From: Colwellia sp. C2M11
Lineage (GTDB): Bacteria; Pseudomonadota; Gammaproteobacteria; Enterobacterales; Alteromonadaceae
Length of the DNA: 64,000 nucleotides
Direction: 5' to 3'
NCBI RefSeq assembly: GCF_018860915.1
Contig: NZ_JAHKQD010000047.1
Span: forward strand, 1 to 64,000
The notes beneath the pieces were generated by a model. That model did no database searches and was not told the DNA's origin. It saw only the letters and a list, made by a program, of their open reading frames with translations. The translations under genes and the position numbers were made by a program. Shown here in pieces: positions 17,240-27,383 of the stretch (position 1 is the first letter of the stretch; every line of letters starts with the position of its first letter).

Positions 17240-18061
17240 TTACTGTTTAGCGCTAAAACGGAAAAAGCTTAATGCTATAATCATAAATAAAACTATAAAA
17301 GAAAAACTACCACCACCGTAAACCTCTACCACTTCAATATAAGTGTCGTCATGGTTATCACTTTCTAATGGTAACGCATATAAGGCGTTGCTATCGTCTG
17401 AGCTATAGGTCGCAACAATATCGGTATAGCCAACCTGATATAAATCAATTAATACATCATAAAAATCAGTTGGGTAACCAGAAAGAAAAGTGGTTATAAC
17501 TTCATATTCATCTAAGTCAGAGTCAGCTTCAATAATAAAGGTGTCAGTAGTATAGTAATGCTTCCATGGTTTGCCATTTTTGCTAAGGTATAACAAAGCG
17601 TAAACTTCAGCTCGTTGGTGCTGTGTATAGCTGTACATATCAGCGTCAAAAACGACGCTGAAAGTTTGATAAAAGCCATCATTATCAAAATCATCAAGTA
17701 AAAAACTTGTTACGCCATAAATAGTAAAATCAGCGTCGTAATAAGAACCACGCTTTTGTGTTACTTTATCTTTACTGGCTTTATTCAATAGTACACTATT
17801 ATTGTTAAGCATCTCTTCTCTTGTTTTCGATGTTGCTTTGTTATTAAGTTGATCGGGAGTGTTAGTGAGTCGACTAACGTCAATCACTTGTTGGCGTAGC
17901 TCACTAGTAAAATTGCTTTTAAATGAACCTTGCGAAATAGAGTAGCTTGGTAAGGCAGACTCATTAACTTCGTTACTATAAGCTTGCGTGGAAAATAATA
18001 TACTTGTAAAGGCCAATAGTATTAGTTTGATTGCATGGTTAGAATTTGTGTTATTAAACAT
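17240..18061 (-). CDS. secreted protein with GlyGly-CTERM-like anchor (resembles choice-of-anchor H family)
   Basis: This 273-residue protein has a signal peptide (cleavage near STQAYS, ~residue 29). The central region is rich in Asp, Tyr and Ser, with a DFDNDGFYQTFSVVFD stretch that could bind calcium. The tail has YGGG at 248-251, about 14 hydrophobic residues and an Arg268-containing end. That tripartite tail is the GlyGly-CTERM sorting signal, which rhombosortase is known or predicted to cleave in Shewanella, Vibrio and relatives. The overall look matches proteins annotated as choice-of-anchor H in Alteromonadales. It diverges from the two-component operon and has a copy of the shared TTCAGCTT motif upstream. 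Its biochemical role is unknown. Confidence 0.65.
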   Translation of the reverse strand: MFNNTNSNHAIKLILLAFTSILFSTQAYSNEVNESALPSYSISQGSFKSNFTSELRQQVIDVSRLTNTPDQLNNKATSKTREEMLNNNSVLLNKASKDKVTQKRGSYYDADFTIYGVTSFLLDDFDNDGFYQTFSVVFDADMYSYTQHQRAEVYALLYLSKNGKPWKHYYTTDTFIIEADSDLDEYEVITTFLSGYPTDFYDVLIDLYQVGYTDIVATYSSDDSNALYALPLESDNHDDTYIEVVEVYGGGSFSFIVLFMIIALSFFRFSAKQ

Positions 18062-18110
18062 AATTTATCCTTGTGATATGTGCTTCTGACGTTATTAAAG
18101 CGCAATCAAG

Positions 18111-18126
18111 ATGAATGTAAGCTGAA
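18111..18126 (-). promoter_or_regulatory. putative response-regulator box 1
   Basis: On the minus strand it reads TTCAGCTTACATTCAT, a near match (two differences) to the box at 18180-18195. It sits about 50 bases upstream of the secreted-protein gene and points toward it. Confidence 0.55.
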
Positions 18127-18179
18127 TGATTTATAAAAGTTTATAAGCTTTGTTTTATATTTTATCTCGGGTGAGTACG

Positions 18180-18195
18180 TTCAGCTTATATTCAG
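18180..18195 (+). promoter_or_regulatory. putative response-regulator box 2
   Basis: TTCAGCTTATATTCAG is two TTCAG half-sites with 11-base periodicity, the geometry expected for a tandem OmpR/PhoP-family dimer. It lies 68-83 bases before the PepSY-protein start, that is, at the head of the two-component operon. Confidence 0.6.
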
Positions 18196-18262
18196 TTGCT
18201 AAGGAGTATTATTTTAAATAAGCTATGGTTAATACTGAAATACACTCGTACTTGGAACAATA

Positions 18263-18565
18263 ATGAAATTTGCTTTATCTTGTTTTTTTCTTCTTTTAGC
18301 TGCTCTATCGATGAGTACATTTGCACATGGAAGTTTTACCGTTAACAACAATGCGATTAAAGCAAATCAGCAAGCGCATAAGCAACAGTTAAGAGTAACG
18401 AGTAGTCAGCAAGCAGCACAAATGGCTAAAAGTCGATTTGGTGGTAAAGTACTTAAAGTGAAAAAACAAAAGTCCTCTTACCGTATTAAGTTAATTAAAA
18501 ATAATGGTCATATTATCTCGGTTTCTGTTGATGCAAAAACAGGTAATGTGAGTGGTGGTAATTAA
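18263..18565 (+). CDS. small periplasmic PepSY-like protein
   Basis: This 100-residue protein has a clear signal peptide (cleavage near TFAHG, ~residue 22). It has one PepSY-like unit: an helix (QQAAQMAKSRFGGKVLKV), a strand, and a final DAKTGNV segment, which is a hallmark of PepSY proteins. Small PepSY proteins often sit beside two-component systems and are thought to modulate periplasmic proteins or sensors. The stop codon is one base before the response-regulator ATG, so the genes form one operon. A link to sensing is inference from position. Confidence 0.78.
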   Translation: MKFALSCFFLLLAALSMSTFAHGSFTVNNNAIKANQQAHKQQLRVTSSQQAAQMAKSRFGGKVLKVKKQKSSYRIKLIKNNGHIISVSVDAKTGNVSGGN

Positions 18566-18566
18566 T

Positions 18567-19247
18567 ATGCGATTATTATTAATTGAAGATGATTTAGCCT
18601 TGCAACAAAATTTATATAAACATCTGATTGATGCGAATTATTTAGTTGATGTCGCTAGTGATGGACAAGCTGGTTTATTTCAAGGTCAAGAGTATCCCTA
18701 CGATGCCGCCATTATTGATATAGGTTTACCGATTATTGATGGTATTAGTGTTATTAAATCATTACGAGAGAAAGATATTAGCTTTCCTATTTTAGTGTTA
18801 ACGGCAAGAGACCGTTGGCAAGATAAAGTTGCAGGTTTAGATGCCGGCGCAGATGATTATTTGACTAAACCTTTTCAGACTGAAGAATTATTTGCACGTT
18901 TAAATGCGTTAATACGACGTTCAGCGGGGCAGGCAAGCCCACTAATAACTAATGGTGGGCTAACATTAAATACCAAAAGCCTACAGGTTGAGGTGAATAA
19001 TCAAGAGATAAAATTGAGTAGTTCAGAGTATAAATTATTGGAATATATGATGCTGCACCTTGATGAAGTGACTTCTAAAGCAAAACTTACTGAGCATATT
19101 TATGATCAAGATTTTGATCTTGACTCAAATGTTATTGAAGTTTTTATCAGACGCTTAAGAAAAAAACTCGACCCTACTGGTGAATATGGTTTTATTGAAA
19201 CCCTTCGAGGTCATGGTTATAAATTAAAGCGATTAGATGCTAAATGA
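18567..19247 (+). CDS. OmpR/PhoP-family response regulator
   Basis: This 226-residue protein has a receiver domain with acidic pocket EDD at 7-9, phospho-acceptor Asp51 and Lys101. It also has a winged-helix DNA-binding domain of the OmpR type (residues ~130-222, ending RGHGYKLKRL). The ATG at 18567 is preferred; an upstream GTG in frame would overlap the PepSY gene. The stop overlaps the kinase start in ATGA, so the pair is translationally coupled. It resembles the PhoP/QseB branch. The three TTCAG boxes nearby are its likely binding sites. Confidence 0.93.
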   Translation: MRLLLIEDDLALQQNLYKHLIDANYLVDVASDGQAGLFQGQEYPYDAAIIDIGLPIIDGISVIKSLREKDISFPILVLTARDRWQDKVAGLDAGADDYLTKPFQTEELFARLNALIRRSAGQASPLITNGGLTLNTKSLQVEVNNQEIKLSSSEYKLLEYMMLHLDEVTSKAKLTEHIYDQDFDLDSNVIEVFIRRLRKKLDPTGEYGFIETLRGHGYKLKRLDAK

Positions 19248-20599
19248 ATTCGTTAAAGGTTAGGTTATTACTGAGCACATTAGTAATGACAGTTATTATG
19301 TTGCCTATTATTGGTTTTACATTAAGCAGTGCTTTTGAACGACAGTTAATGTCAGGAAGTCAAAACGAATTAAAAGCTTATAGTTATTCCATTTTGACTG
19401 TAGCTGAAGTAGAAAACAATGAATTAGTTATGCCTGAACTCTTACTGGAAAACCAATTTAATGTTAGTCAGTCGGGGTTGTATGCAGTAATAACGCCTAC
19501 CGATGATGTAGCTATATTGGCAGAGAGTAAACCCGAAAATAGACCATTATGGCAATCACAATCTTTGCTAACCTTATCCTTACCAACGTTATTACCTTCA
19601 CCGATTGTTGGAGAGACATTGTTTTCAACAATAGATTTAGAAGGTAGTAGTCACTTGCTCTTTAGTTTTAGTGTTAGTTTTTTTAACAACGGACAAGAAT
19701 TCCCTATAACGCTTCATATTATTAAAGATCAAGAGAATATGCTGATTGCACTGAGCGATTTTAGACATAAGCTTTGGGGCTGGCTGTTATTATTAATCGT
19801 CGTGTTTGTCTTTGTTCAGCTTATAGGTTTGTTGTGGACCTTAAAACCGTTAAGACAATTAACATATGAGCTTGAACATATTGAAAAAGGGCAGCAGAAG
19901 TTATTGAAAGGTTATTACCCACTTGAACTTCAGAAGGTGGTAAAACAACTGAATACATTACTTGTAACAGAAGAGAACCAACGAAAACGGTACCGTAATG
20001 CTTTATCTGATTTGGCTCATAGTTTGAAAACTCCACTTGCTATCATGCAAAGTGAAAAAGAAATTTCAGTTGGGGCCAATGAGCAACTACAGCAAATCAA
20101 CCAAATTATTGAGCATCAATTAAAAAGAGCACAAAGTTCAGGGCAATTGTCATGGTATTTGGGGGTAGAAGTAAAAGCAGTAATCGAAAAGCTGGTTAAA
20201 ACATTAGAGAAGCTATACAAAGAAAACCAACTGTGTTTCACACTTGATGTAGATAAGTCGGCCATTTTTAGGGGAGATGAAGGTGATTTAATGGAAATTT
20301 TAGGCAATATATTAGATAACGCCTGTAAAGCAGCTAAAAGTAAGATAGTAATTAAAGTTTATAATAAAAGCACAACGTTAACTATAGAGATTTCTGATGA
20401 TGGTGCAGGTATTAATCAATCACAGCAGGCTGTTATTTTATCCCGCGGGGGCAGGGCTGATACCTATCAAGCTGGACATGGTATAGGTTTAGCAATCGTT
20501 AACGATCTAGTGAGTAGCTATCAAGGTCAGTTATTTATCAGCAAATCAGCTACGCTTGGTGGCGCTACCTTTACACTGGTATTTGATATATCAACCTAG
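19244..20599 (+). CDS. PhoQ-like sensor histidine kinase
   Basis: This 451-residue inner-membrane kinase has a first membrane helix at residues ~8-28 and a periplasmic sensor segment to about 175. A second helix follows near 178-198 (WGWLLLLIVVFVFVQLIG). Cytoplasmic parts are a HAMP-like linker, the H box SDLAHSLKTPLAIM, the N box EILGNILDNACKAAK and the ATP lid (DDGAGI, GHGIGLAIV). The arrangement matches the PhoQ type, in which the periplasmic domain senses cations or envelope stress. The actual signal is unknown. Confidence 0.92.
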   Translation: MNSLKVRLLLSTLVMTVIMLPIIGFTLSSAFERQLMSGSQNELKAYSYSILTVAEVENNELVMPELLLENQFNVSQSGLYAVITPTDDVAILAESKPENRPLWQSQSLLTLSLPTLLPSPIVGETLFSTIDLEGSSHLLFSFSVSFFNNGQEFPITLHIIKDQENMLIALSDFRHKLWGWLLLLIVVFVFVQLIGLLWTLKPLRQLTYELEHIEKGQQKLLKGYYPLELQKVVKQLNTLLVTEENQRKRYRNALSDLAHSLKTPLAIMQSEKEISVGANEQLQQINQIIEHQLKRAQSSGQLSWYLGVEVKAVIEKLVKTLEKLYKENQLCFTLDVDKSAIFRGDEGDLMEILGNILDNACKAAKSKIVIKVYNKSTTLTIEISDDGAGINQSQQAVILSRGGRADTYQAGHGIGLAIVNDLVSSYQGQLFISKSATLGGATFTLVFDIST

Positions 20600-20605
20600 T
20601 ATATA

Positions 20606-20621
20606 TTCAGCTTGTGTTCAG
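20606..20621 (+). promoter_or_regulatory. putative response-regulator box 3
   Basis: TTCAGCTTGTGTTCAG differs at two positions from the box at 18180-18195. It lies just after the kinase stop and about 50 bases before the DUF3300 gene, so that gene may have its own regulated promoter. Confidence 0.6.
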
Positions 20622-20668
20622 TTTGGTCAAGGTATGCTTATTACTTAAGATCAGTAAAGAGGATAGAA

Positions 20669-21796
20669 ATGATGAAAACCTTTATTTTGTTATTAAGTTT
20701 TATATTAAGTGCCTCGGTGAGTTTTAGTGCATTTTCACAACAAAGTTATCAATTAGATGGGCAAGAACAGTCAGAAGTAAGTGATGCCGAGTTAGCGCAA
20801 ATGTTAGCGCCAATAGCCTTATATCCTGACAGTTTGTTAACGCATATCTTGATATCGTCAACATATCCTATTGAAGTTATTAAAGCACAACGCTGGTTAG
20901 AAAATAATGCAGACTTAAATGCTGCTCAAATTGCTCAAGCAATTGAAAGCTTTGATTGGGATGCTAGTGTTAAAGCATTAGTGCCTTTTGAGCAAATACT
21001 GACTCATTTAAGTGAAGACTTAACATGGATGCAATTATTAGGTGATACATTTTTAGAAGATGAAGCTAGAGTTCTTGACGGGATTCAAACGCTTAGAGAA
21101 AAAGCTAAACTTGCTGGCAATCTTAGTAAAATGAATAATATGGAAATCAGTTATGAAGACAGTAATATCATAATTGAACCTGTGAAAAAAGAAGTTGTGT
21201 ATATTCCTTATTATGACACTCGTATGGTTTATGGTACTTGGCATTGGGCGTCATATCCACCGGTATACTGGCGTCCTTCTTTGCACGTTTCTGTAAATCG
21301 CCATAACCCTTTTTATTGGCATTCAGGTGTTCACATCTCATTTAATTATTTCTTTAGTACTTTTCAATGGAAAAAACGTCATGTACTTGTTGTGAACCCA
21401 CATAAGTCTCATCATTATCGTAAACCTAGTGTCATTTCAAGAGGAGGTTATGCTAAACGCTGGGTTCATCAACCGATACATAGAAAAGGTGTTGCTTATA
21501 GAAGTATGGCTACAGGTCAAAAATACTATAGTAAAAAAGTGAGGCTGCATAATAAACGAAAATCAACACAGCATCTTGAAAGTCAACTTAAACAGAAAAA
21601 AGTTGTGCAACATAAAGTTAATGCTTCGCACAAGAATATTCAGAAAGTGACCGCTAAGCAACGCCAAACAAGAAATTATCAAGAGCGTAGTACTAAAAAA
21701 ACGGTGAAGCAATACAATCATTCAGTGAAGAGTAGACCGCAGCACAATACGTCTTCAAAAACATACCGCAGTAGAGATTCTAAAGCTAATAATTAA
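20669..21796 (+). CDS. DUF3300-family exported protein
   Basis: After a signal peptide (cleavage near SFSAFS, ~residue 23), the conserved DUF3300 core runs from SDAELAQMLAPIALYPDSLLTHIL through the YIPYYDTRMVYGTW region (about residues 40-200). The last ~150 residues are basic and rich in His, Lys, Gln and Ser, a low-complexity tail. DUF3300 has no established function. The start is ATG at 20669 (second ATG at 20672) because GAGGA lies just upstream; earlier in-frame TTG codons lack support. Its stop codon overlaps that of the convergent Lrp gene by three bases. Position and the upstream box tie it to the two-component system. Confidence 0.85.
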   Translation: MMKTFILLLSFILSASVSFSAFSQQSYQLDGQEQSEVSDAELAQMLAPIALYPDSLLTHILISSTYPIEVIKAQRWLENNADLNAAQIAQAIESFDWDASVKALVPFEQILTHLSEDLTWMQLLGDTFLEDEARVLDGIQTLREKAKLAGNLSKMNNMEISYEDSNIIIEPVKKEVVYIPYYDTRMVYGTWHWASYPPVYWRPSLHVSVNRHNPFYWHSGVHISFNYFFSTFQWKKRHVLVVNPHKSHHYRKPSVISRGGYAKRWVHQPIHRKGVAYRSMATGQKYYSKKVRLHNKRKSTQHLESQLKQKKVVQHKVNASHKNIQKVTAKQRQTRNYQERSTKKTVKQYNHSVKSRPQHNTSSKTYRSRDSKANN

Positions 21797-22263
21797 TCTG
21801 TTTGGAATTTAGGTAGTACGCCACTGCGGCTATGCTCAAAAACAAGCGAAGTTTCTACCGTAGTAACTTCGTCTCTTGAGGTTATATTTTTAAAAACAAA
21901 TTGGCGTAAATGTTCACTATCTTGCACTGACATATGAATATAGTAATCATAACTACCACCCATATGATAAAGGTTTAATATTTCAGGATATTTTAATAAA
22001 TCATCTCTAAACTGATTTACAATTTGCTCTGAATAAGGTTGTAAACGAATAGCTGCTATTGCTTCAATGTTGCCACCAATCGTATTTAAATTGACATCAA
22101 TATAAGCACCTTTTATTACGCCATTTTGCCTTAAACGTTTTACACGTTCTAGACAGGTTGATGGTGCTATTCCTATTTTTTCAGCTAATTCTTTATTCGT
22201 AATATCTGCATCATTATATAAAATAGTTAATACTTGTAAATCGATATTGTCTAGCTTCTTCAT
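21793..22263 (-). CDS. Lrp/AsnC-family transcriptional regulator
   Basis: This 156-residue protein has an N-terminal winged helix-turn-helix (ITNKELAEKIGIAPSTCLERVKRL) and a C-terminal RAM effector domain that usually binds an amino acid and assembles octamers. It is distinct from the global Lrp in length and sequence; the target is unknown. It faces the DUF3300 gene with overlapping stop codons and is divergent from the Mrp operon, whose 450-base upstream region it could in principle regulate. Confidence 0.92.
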   Translation of the reverse strand: MKKLDNIDLQVLTILYNDADITNKELAEKIGIAPSTCLERVKRLRQNGVIKGAYIDVNLNTIGGNIEAIAAIRLQPYSEQIVNQFRDDLLKYPEILNLYHMGGSYDYYIHMSVQDSEHLRQFVFKNITSRDEVTTVETSLVFEHSRSGVLPKFQTD

Positions 22264-22714
22264 TTATCACCTGGCAAACTAATACTTCTTAAGTGAGGTA
22301 AATACTACACTTTATATAGGCAGTGCGACTAGTGCTAGAAGGCGTTATTTTAATTTTTGACATAAAATTTTACATAATCTAAACGATTTTGGTATTTTAG
22401 GTGTGAACATACAGTTAAAATCGATGCTAACTATGATCTTAATTAGTTGATTTGTTGTAATTAATAGTTATAGAGTAGTAGGCTGAAAGTTAAATTTAAT
22501 TCAAAAAGTAATGTTCCTTGTTCTTCATATTAATGAGACAATAATTGGCTAGTGAGTACTTTATAATATGAACAAAACTATAATTACAAACTATAGACAA
22601 CTCAAAGACTAATACAGTAAAATTATCATTAACATTGTATATTTACACTATTCATCACACTAATAATATAGTGTACTGTCGTACTAATACGACGCTATCA
22701 AAAAGGTTTACTTT
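22264..22714. other. divergent regulatory region between lrp-like gene and Mrp operon
   Basis: No gene is seen. The right end holds a 6-base-pair hairpin (22678-22683 with 22688-22693, GTCGTA/TACGAC) about 22 bases before the mrpA start. The region is very AT-rich and must contain both promoters, but no single promoter stands out. Confidence 0.5.
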
Positions 22715-25507
22715 ATGACTTTGCTTTGGATACCCTTGCTATCCTTACTTGGCAGTATTATTTCTTCAATGACGGGTAAATTAACTCGTAATCAATCGAC
22801 AGGGTTATCCTTGTTAATGCCTGTTATTGCATTATTAATGACCATTAATCTTGCACCTGCTGTTTTTTCAGGTGAAGAAATTCGAGAAACAATTTCGTGG
22901 ATTCCTTTACTCGGTATAGATATAGCCTTTCGCTTGGATGGTCTTTCACTATTATTCATTTTTATGATACTGGGTATTGGTATATTAGTTATTTTTTATA
23001 CCCGTTATTACTTAAGTAGTAATGATTCCATGCCTAAACTTTATGCTTATTTAATGTTATTTATGACGGCAATGCTTGGTATTGTTATGTCAAATAATGT
23101 CATTCAACTCTGGTTTTTTTGGGAGCTTACCAGTATTAGTTCATTTTTGCTGATTAGCTATTGGTGGCAAAAGTCTGAAGCACGTAAAGGTGCCATTATG
23201 GCTTTAACGATAACCGGTGGCGGTGGGTTAGCTTTATTGGCTGGTTTACTGTTATTAGGCAATATTGTTGGTAGTTTTAATTTAGATGTTATTTTAGCTA
23301 GTAGAGAAATGATTCAAGGGCATGATTGGTATGAAGTTGCACTGATTTTAGTGTTGCTTGGTGCGTTCACTAAGTCGGCACAATTCCCTTTTCATTTTTG
23401 GCTACCCCATGCCATGGCAGCACCAACACCAGTAAGTGCTTATCTTCATTCAGCCACTATGGTTAAAGCGGGTATTTTCTTATTAGCTCGTTTTTATCCT
23501 GTGCTAGCGGGAACAGATACTTGGTTTATTATTGTTAGTATAACTGGTTTAACTACATTATTATTTGGTGCTTATATAGCTTTATTTAAACATGATTTAA
23601 AAGGTCTATTAGCTTATTCAACTATTAGTCACTTAGGCTTAATTACTCTGTTATTAGGCTTGAGTACTGAACTTGCAACAGTCGCTGCTATTTTCCATAT
23701 AATTAATCATGCAACCTTTAAAGCCTCATTATTTATGGCAACAGGTATTATTGACCATGAAACGGGGACGCGCGATATGCGCAAGCTCAATGGTATGTGG
23801 CGATTTATGCCCTATACTGCAACATTGGCTATGGTTGCTGCCGCAGCAATGGCAGGAGTTCCGTTGTTAAATGGATTTTTGTCTAAAGAAATGTTTTTTG
23901 CTGAAACATTACATCAGCAGTTATTAGGCTCCATGTCATGGCTTATTCCGGTACTTGCCACCATTGCAGGTGCTTTAGCTGTCGCTTATTCTGCACGATT
24001 TATCCATGATGTTTTCTTTAATGGCGATCCTATTGACCTACCTAGACAACCGAATGAGCCACCTCGCTATATGCGGGTACCAATTGAAATATTAGTCGCC
24101 TTATGTTTACTTGTGGGAATATTCCCCAACTTTATTGTAAATGATATTTTAAAATCTGCCTCTTTCGCGGTGTTAGGTGGTTATGTGCCAGAGTTTAAAG
24201 TAACACTGTGGCACGGCTTTAATTTACCGTTATTGATGAGTGCTATTGCAGTCAGTGGTGGTTTATTTATGTATACGCAACGCCGTCACCTTTATAAGTT
24301 TCAAGATTCATTGCCACCACTGAATGCTAAAAAAGCATTCGATGGTATGGTGTACAGCACGATAAAGTGGTGTCAGCATAAAATAAATACGATAGAAAAT
24401 GGCTCGTTACAGCGTTATTTAACCTTAATGTTTTTAGTTGTATTACTTTTTTCAGGTTGGCCATTACTTGAAATGAACCAATTGGTAGGGCAAAAACCAT
24501 TAACACCTATCGATGTTCACAATGCTGTTGGTGCCGCATTATTAATTATTGGTGCTATTAGCACAGTTATTTGGTATCGCACACGGATGATTTCTTTGTT
24601 GATGATTTCTGTTGTAGGGCTAATGGTATCCGTTGCGTTCACTCGCTTCTCAGCACCAGATCTAGCTTTAACTCAGCTAACGGTTGAAGTTGTTACTATT
24701 ATATTGCTGATGTTGGCTTTATTCTTTTTACCACAGTATTCACCTAGAGAATCTAGCTCAATGCGTATATTGCGGGATATAGGCATATCAGCAACGTTAG
24801 GTGTTGTTATTGGTAGTATTTGTTATGCCCTAATTACACGTCCATTTGAGTCTATTTCAGACTTTTTCTTAGCGAATGCTAAAACAGGTGGTGGTGGCAC
24901 TAATGTTGTTAATGTTATTTTAGTTGATTTTCGTGGTTTTGATACATTAGGTGAAATTTGTGTATTAGGCATTGCGGCATTAGGTATTTATAAACTTTTA
25001 ATCAATTTACCTTTATTTATGCCAGGTAGTGATAGCGAAGGTCGCCCTTGGGCAAAAGAACGATACCCTATTTTATTAGCGAGTATTTCTCAGTCGTTAT
25101 TACCGCTAGCGTTATTAGTTTCATTTTATATTTTCTTACGTGGTCATAATCTACCAGGTGGAGGATTTATTGCCGGACTAATAACCGCTATTGCCTTTAT
25201 TTTGCAGTATATAGCGCATGGTTCAAATTGGATTGCTGAACGATTAACAATTAATTACCGCAAAATAATTGCCTCAGGGATTGCTATTGCGTTATTTACC
25301 GGTGTTGGTAGTTGGTTCTTTGATAAACCGTTCATGACAACTTGGTTTGATTATTTCAATATACCTTTTATTGGTGAAATTGAACTTGCCAGTGCACTGG
25401 TATTTGATTTAGGTGTTTATATTACGGTTGTTGGTGCGACATTAATGATTTTAGGTAGTCTTGGTAAGTTAACGGCAAATGCTCCTAAAGAAGAGGTAAA
25501 TATTTAA
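22715..25507 (+). CDS. mrpA: Na+/H+ antiporter subunit A fused to subunit B (MrpA-MrpB)
   Basis: This is the largest subunit of the Mrp/Mnh cation-proton antiporter, related to NuoL of complex I. Residues 1-~760 form MrpA with many membrane helices and the conserved proton-antiporter core ([23 protein letters not shown]). From about residue 770 the sequence is MrpB ([23 protein letters not shown] and so on). The fused A-B form characterises the group-2 (Pha-type) Mrp operons. It has 930 residues. Its stop overlaps the mrpC start in TAATG. It probably supports Na+ extrusion and pH homeostasis, fitting a marine bacterium. Confidence 0.95.
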   Translation: MTLLWIPLLSLLGSIISSMTGKLTRNQSTGLSLLMPVIALLMTINLAPAVFSGEEIRETISWIPLLGIDIAFRLDGLSLLFIFMILGIGILVIFYTRYYLSSNDSMPKLYAYLMLFMTAMLGIVMSNNVIQLWFFWELTSISSFLLISYWWQKSEARKGAIMALTITGGGGLALLAGLLLLGNIVGSFNLDVILASREMIQGHDWYEVALILVLLGAFTKSAQFPFHFWLPHAMAAPTPVSAYLHSATMVKAGIFLLARFYPVLAGTDTWFIIVSITGLTTLLFGAYIALFKHDLKGLLAYSTISHLGLITLLLGLSTELATVAAIFHIINHATFKASLFMATGIIDHETGTRDMRKLNGMWRFMPYTATLAMVAAAAMAGVPLLNGFLSKEMFFAETLHQQLLGSMSWLIPVLATIAGALAVAYSARFIHDVFFNGDPIDLPRQPNEPPRYMRVPIEILVALCLLVGIFPNFIVNDILKSASFAVLGGYVPEFKVTLWHGFNLPLLMSAIAVSGGLFMYTQRRHLYKFQDSLPPLNAKKAFDGMVYSTIKWCQHKINTIENGSLQRYLTLMFLVVLLFSGWPLLEMNQLVGQKPLTPIDVHNAVGAALLIIGAISTVIWYRTRMISLLMISVVGLMVSVAFTRFSAPDLALTQLTVEVVTIILLMLALFFLPQYSPRESSSMRILRDIGISATLGVVIGSICYALITRPFESISDFFLANAKTGGGGTNVVNVILVDFRGFDTLGEICVLGIAALGIYKLLINLPLFMPGSDSEGRPWAKERYPILLASISQSLLPLALLVSFYIFLRGHNLPGGGFIAGLITAIAFILQYIAHGSNWIAERLTINYRKIIASGIAIALFTGVGSWFFDKPFMTTWFDYFNIPFIGEIELASALVFDLGVYITVVGATLMILGSLGKLTANAPKEEVNI

Positions 25508-25854
25508 TGGAATTACTATACGCATCTTGTGTTGGAGTGTTGGTTTTTTGTGGTGTGTTCTTAATTTTAAGATCACGAACTTTTCCTGTGGTTTTAGGTT
25601 TAACAATGCTGTCTTACGGTGTTAATTTATTTTTGTTTTCTTCAGGACGACTTAGTCTAAATAGTGCTGCAGTTTTAGGTTACAGTGAAGTATATGCTGA
25701 TCCATTACCACAAGCTTTTGTATTAACAGCGATCGTTATCGGCTTTGCTATGACGGCTTTTGTCGTTATTTTGGCAATAAGAGGGCGGGCAGATTTAGGC
25801 AACGATCATGTCAATGGACAAGTTCCAGAGAATAAGAAAAAGGGCAAAGTATGA
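25507..25854 (+). CDS. mrpC: Na+/H+ antiporter subunit C
   Basis: This 115-residue protein with three membrane helices is homologous to NuoK. The middle helix region LTMLSYGVNLFLFSSG and the third helix with DPLPQAFVLTAIVIGFAMTA are family hallmarks. The start overlaps the mrpA stop and the stop overlaps the mrpD start (ATGA), so it is translationally coupled on both sides. Confidence 0.95.
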   Translation: MELLYASCVGVLVFCGVFLILRSRTFPVVLGLTMLSYGVNLFLFSSGRLSLNSAAVLGYSEVYADPLPQAFVLTAIVIGFAMTAFVVILAIRGRADLGNDHVNGQVPENKKKGKV

Positions 25855-27383
25855 GCCAGCATTTGACATCTTTACCTATATTATTACCTATGTTGGCAGG
25901 GGTCATCCTACTAATGCCGCCATGTGGGAAAAACAAGGCGATTAGACGATTTTCTTCTGTAGCGTTAAGTTTTATCACTTTTTTAATTTCATTAGCGCTA
26001 TTATTAAAAGTTCAAGCAAATGGAATCCAAGTTTATGCGATTGGTGATTGGAGTGCTCCTTTTGGTATTGTGTTAGTCGCAGATCCATTATCTACTTTGT
26101 TAGTATGTTTAAGCTCGTTACTTGGTGCTGTATGTACTCTATACGCGAGTGCCGGGGATGATGAAAAAGGTAGCTTTTTTCACCCATTAGTACAGTTTTT
26201 AATTTTAGGGGTTAATGGTGCGTTTTTAACAGGTGATGCTTTTAATCTTTTTGTCTTCTTCGAAGTATTACTTATTGCTTCTTATGCTTTGTTAATGCAC
26301 GGTGGAGATAAAAAAAATACGCGAGCAGCCTTACAATACGTCATTATGAATCTAGTTGGCTCTGCTGTTTTCTTAGTTGCCTTAGGTATCCTATATGGCG
26401 TGTTAGGCACACTGAATATGGCTGATATGGCTCAAAAAGTAACTTATTTACAAGGTGACGATGTTTATCTTGCTAAAATAGGTGGCTTGTTATTATTAGT
26501 GGTTTTTGCATTAAAAGGTGCTTTACTACCACTACATTTATGGTTGCCTAATACTTATGCTACTGCGATGCCTGTTGTGGCGGCGTTATTTGCGATAATG
26601 ACCAAAGTCGGTGTTTATTCAATGATGCGTGTTTATACACTTATTTTTGGTGAAGAAGCAGGCGAATTGACTCATATGGCGCAAAGTTGGTTATGGTGGT
26701 TAGCACTAGCGACAATTACTATGGGTGCCATTGGTGTGCTTGCTAGCCAAGATTTAAGGAAATTAGTTTCTAATTTGGTGATTGTTTCTATAGGTACTTT
26801 AGTCGCTTTAGTTGCAGTGCAAACAGTTGAAGCGAGCTCAGCAGCTATTTATTATTTAGTGCATTCGACGTTGGTTACCGCTGCATTATATATATTAGCG
26901 GACTTAATTGGTCATCAACGAGGTAAGGTTGCAGATCGAATTACTGCTGGTACTCCGGTGTCTCAGCCCATGTTATTAGGCTCTTGCTTTGTTATCGCAG
27001 CGGTAGCGGTAATAGGTATGCCACCTTTATCTGGATTTATTGGTAAAGTATGGTTACTTCAAGCAACACTAGAGACTGAATATAATTTTGTTTTTTGGCC
27101 ACTTTATTTACTCGCGAGTTTGGCTGTCTTATTTGCAGTTGCTAAAGCAGGTAGTACTGTTTTTTGGCATCATCAAGCTAAGATTTCAGAGCAAAGAGTG
27201 GCGGAACGCGCTAAGCAAGAACGTGTACATCCAGCACAGTTAGCTGCTTTAATAATTTTGGTAGCCAGCGCACCATTGATGAGCATTTTTGCAGGGCCGT
27301 TAAGTGAGTATGCTATTGGAGCTGCGACTCAATTGCATGACTTTAATAACAACATTAAAACTATTCTTCCTGGAGGCCAGTAA
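25851..27383 (+). CDS. mrpD: Na+/H+ antiporter subunit D
   Basis: This 510-residue membrane protein of the NuoM/NuoN type is the second antiporter-like subunit of the Mrp complex. Conserved segments include FFEVLLIASYALL, KGALLPLHLWLPNTYATA with its helix-breaking prolines, and PPLSGFIGKVW. It overlaps both neighbours by four or one bases. Confidence 0.95.
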   Translation: MSQHLTSLPILLPMLAGVILLMPPCGKNKAIRRFSSVALSFITFLISLALLLKVQANGIQVYAIGDWSAPFGIVLVADPLSTLLVCLSSLLGAVCTLYASAGDDEKGSFFHPLVQFLILGVNGAFLTGDAFNLFVFFEVLLIASYALLMHGGDKKNTRAALQYVIMNLVGSAVFLVALGILYGVLGTLNMADMAQKVTYLQGDDVYLAKIGGLLLLVVFALKGALLPLHLWLPNTYATAMPVVAALFAIMTKVGVYSMMRVYTLIFGEEAGELTHMAQSWLWWLALATITMGAIGVLASQDLRKLVSNLVIVSIGTLVALVAVQTVEASSAAIYYLVHSTLVTAALYILADLIGHQRGKVADRITAGTPVSQPMLLGSCFVIAAVAVIGMPPLSGFIGKVWLLQATLETEYNFVFWPLYLLASLAVLFAVAKAGSTVFWHHQAKISEQRVAERAKQERVHPAQLAALIILVASAPLMSIFAGPLSEYAIGAATQLHDFNNNIKTILPGGQ

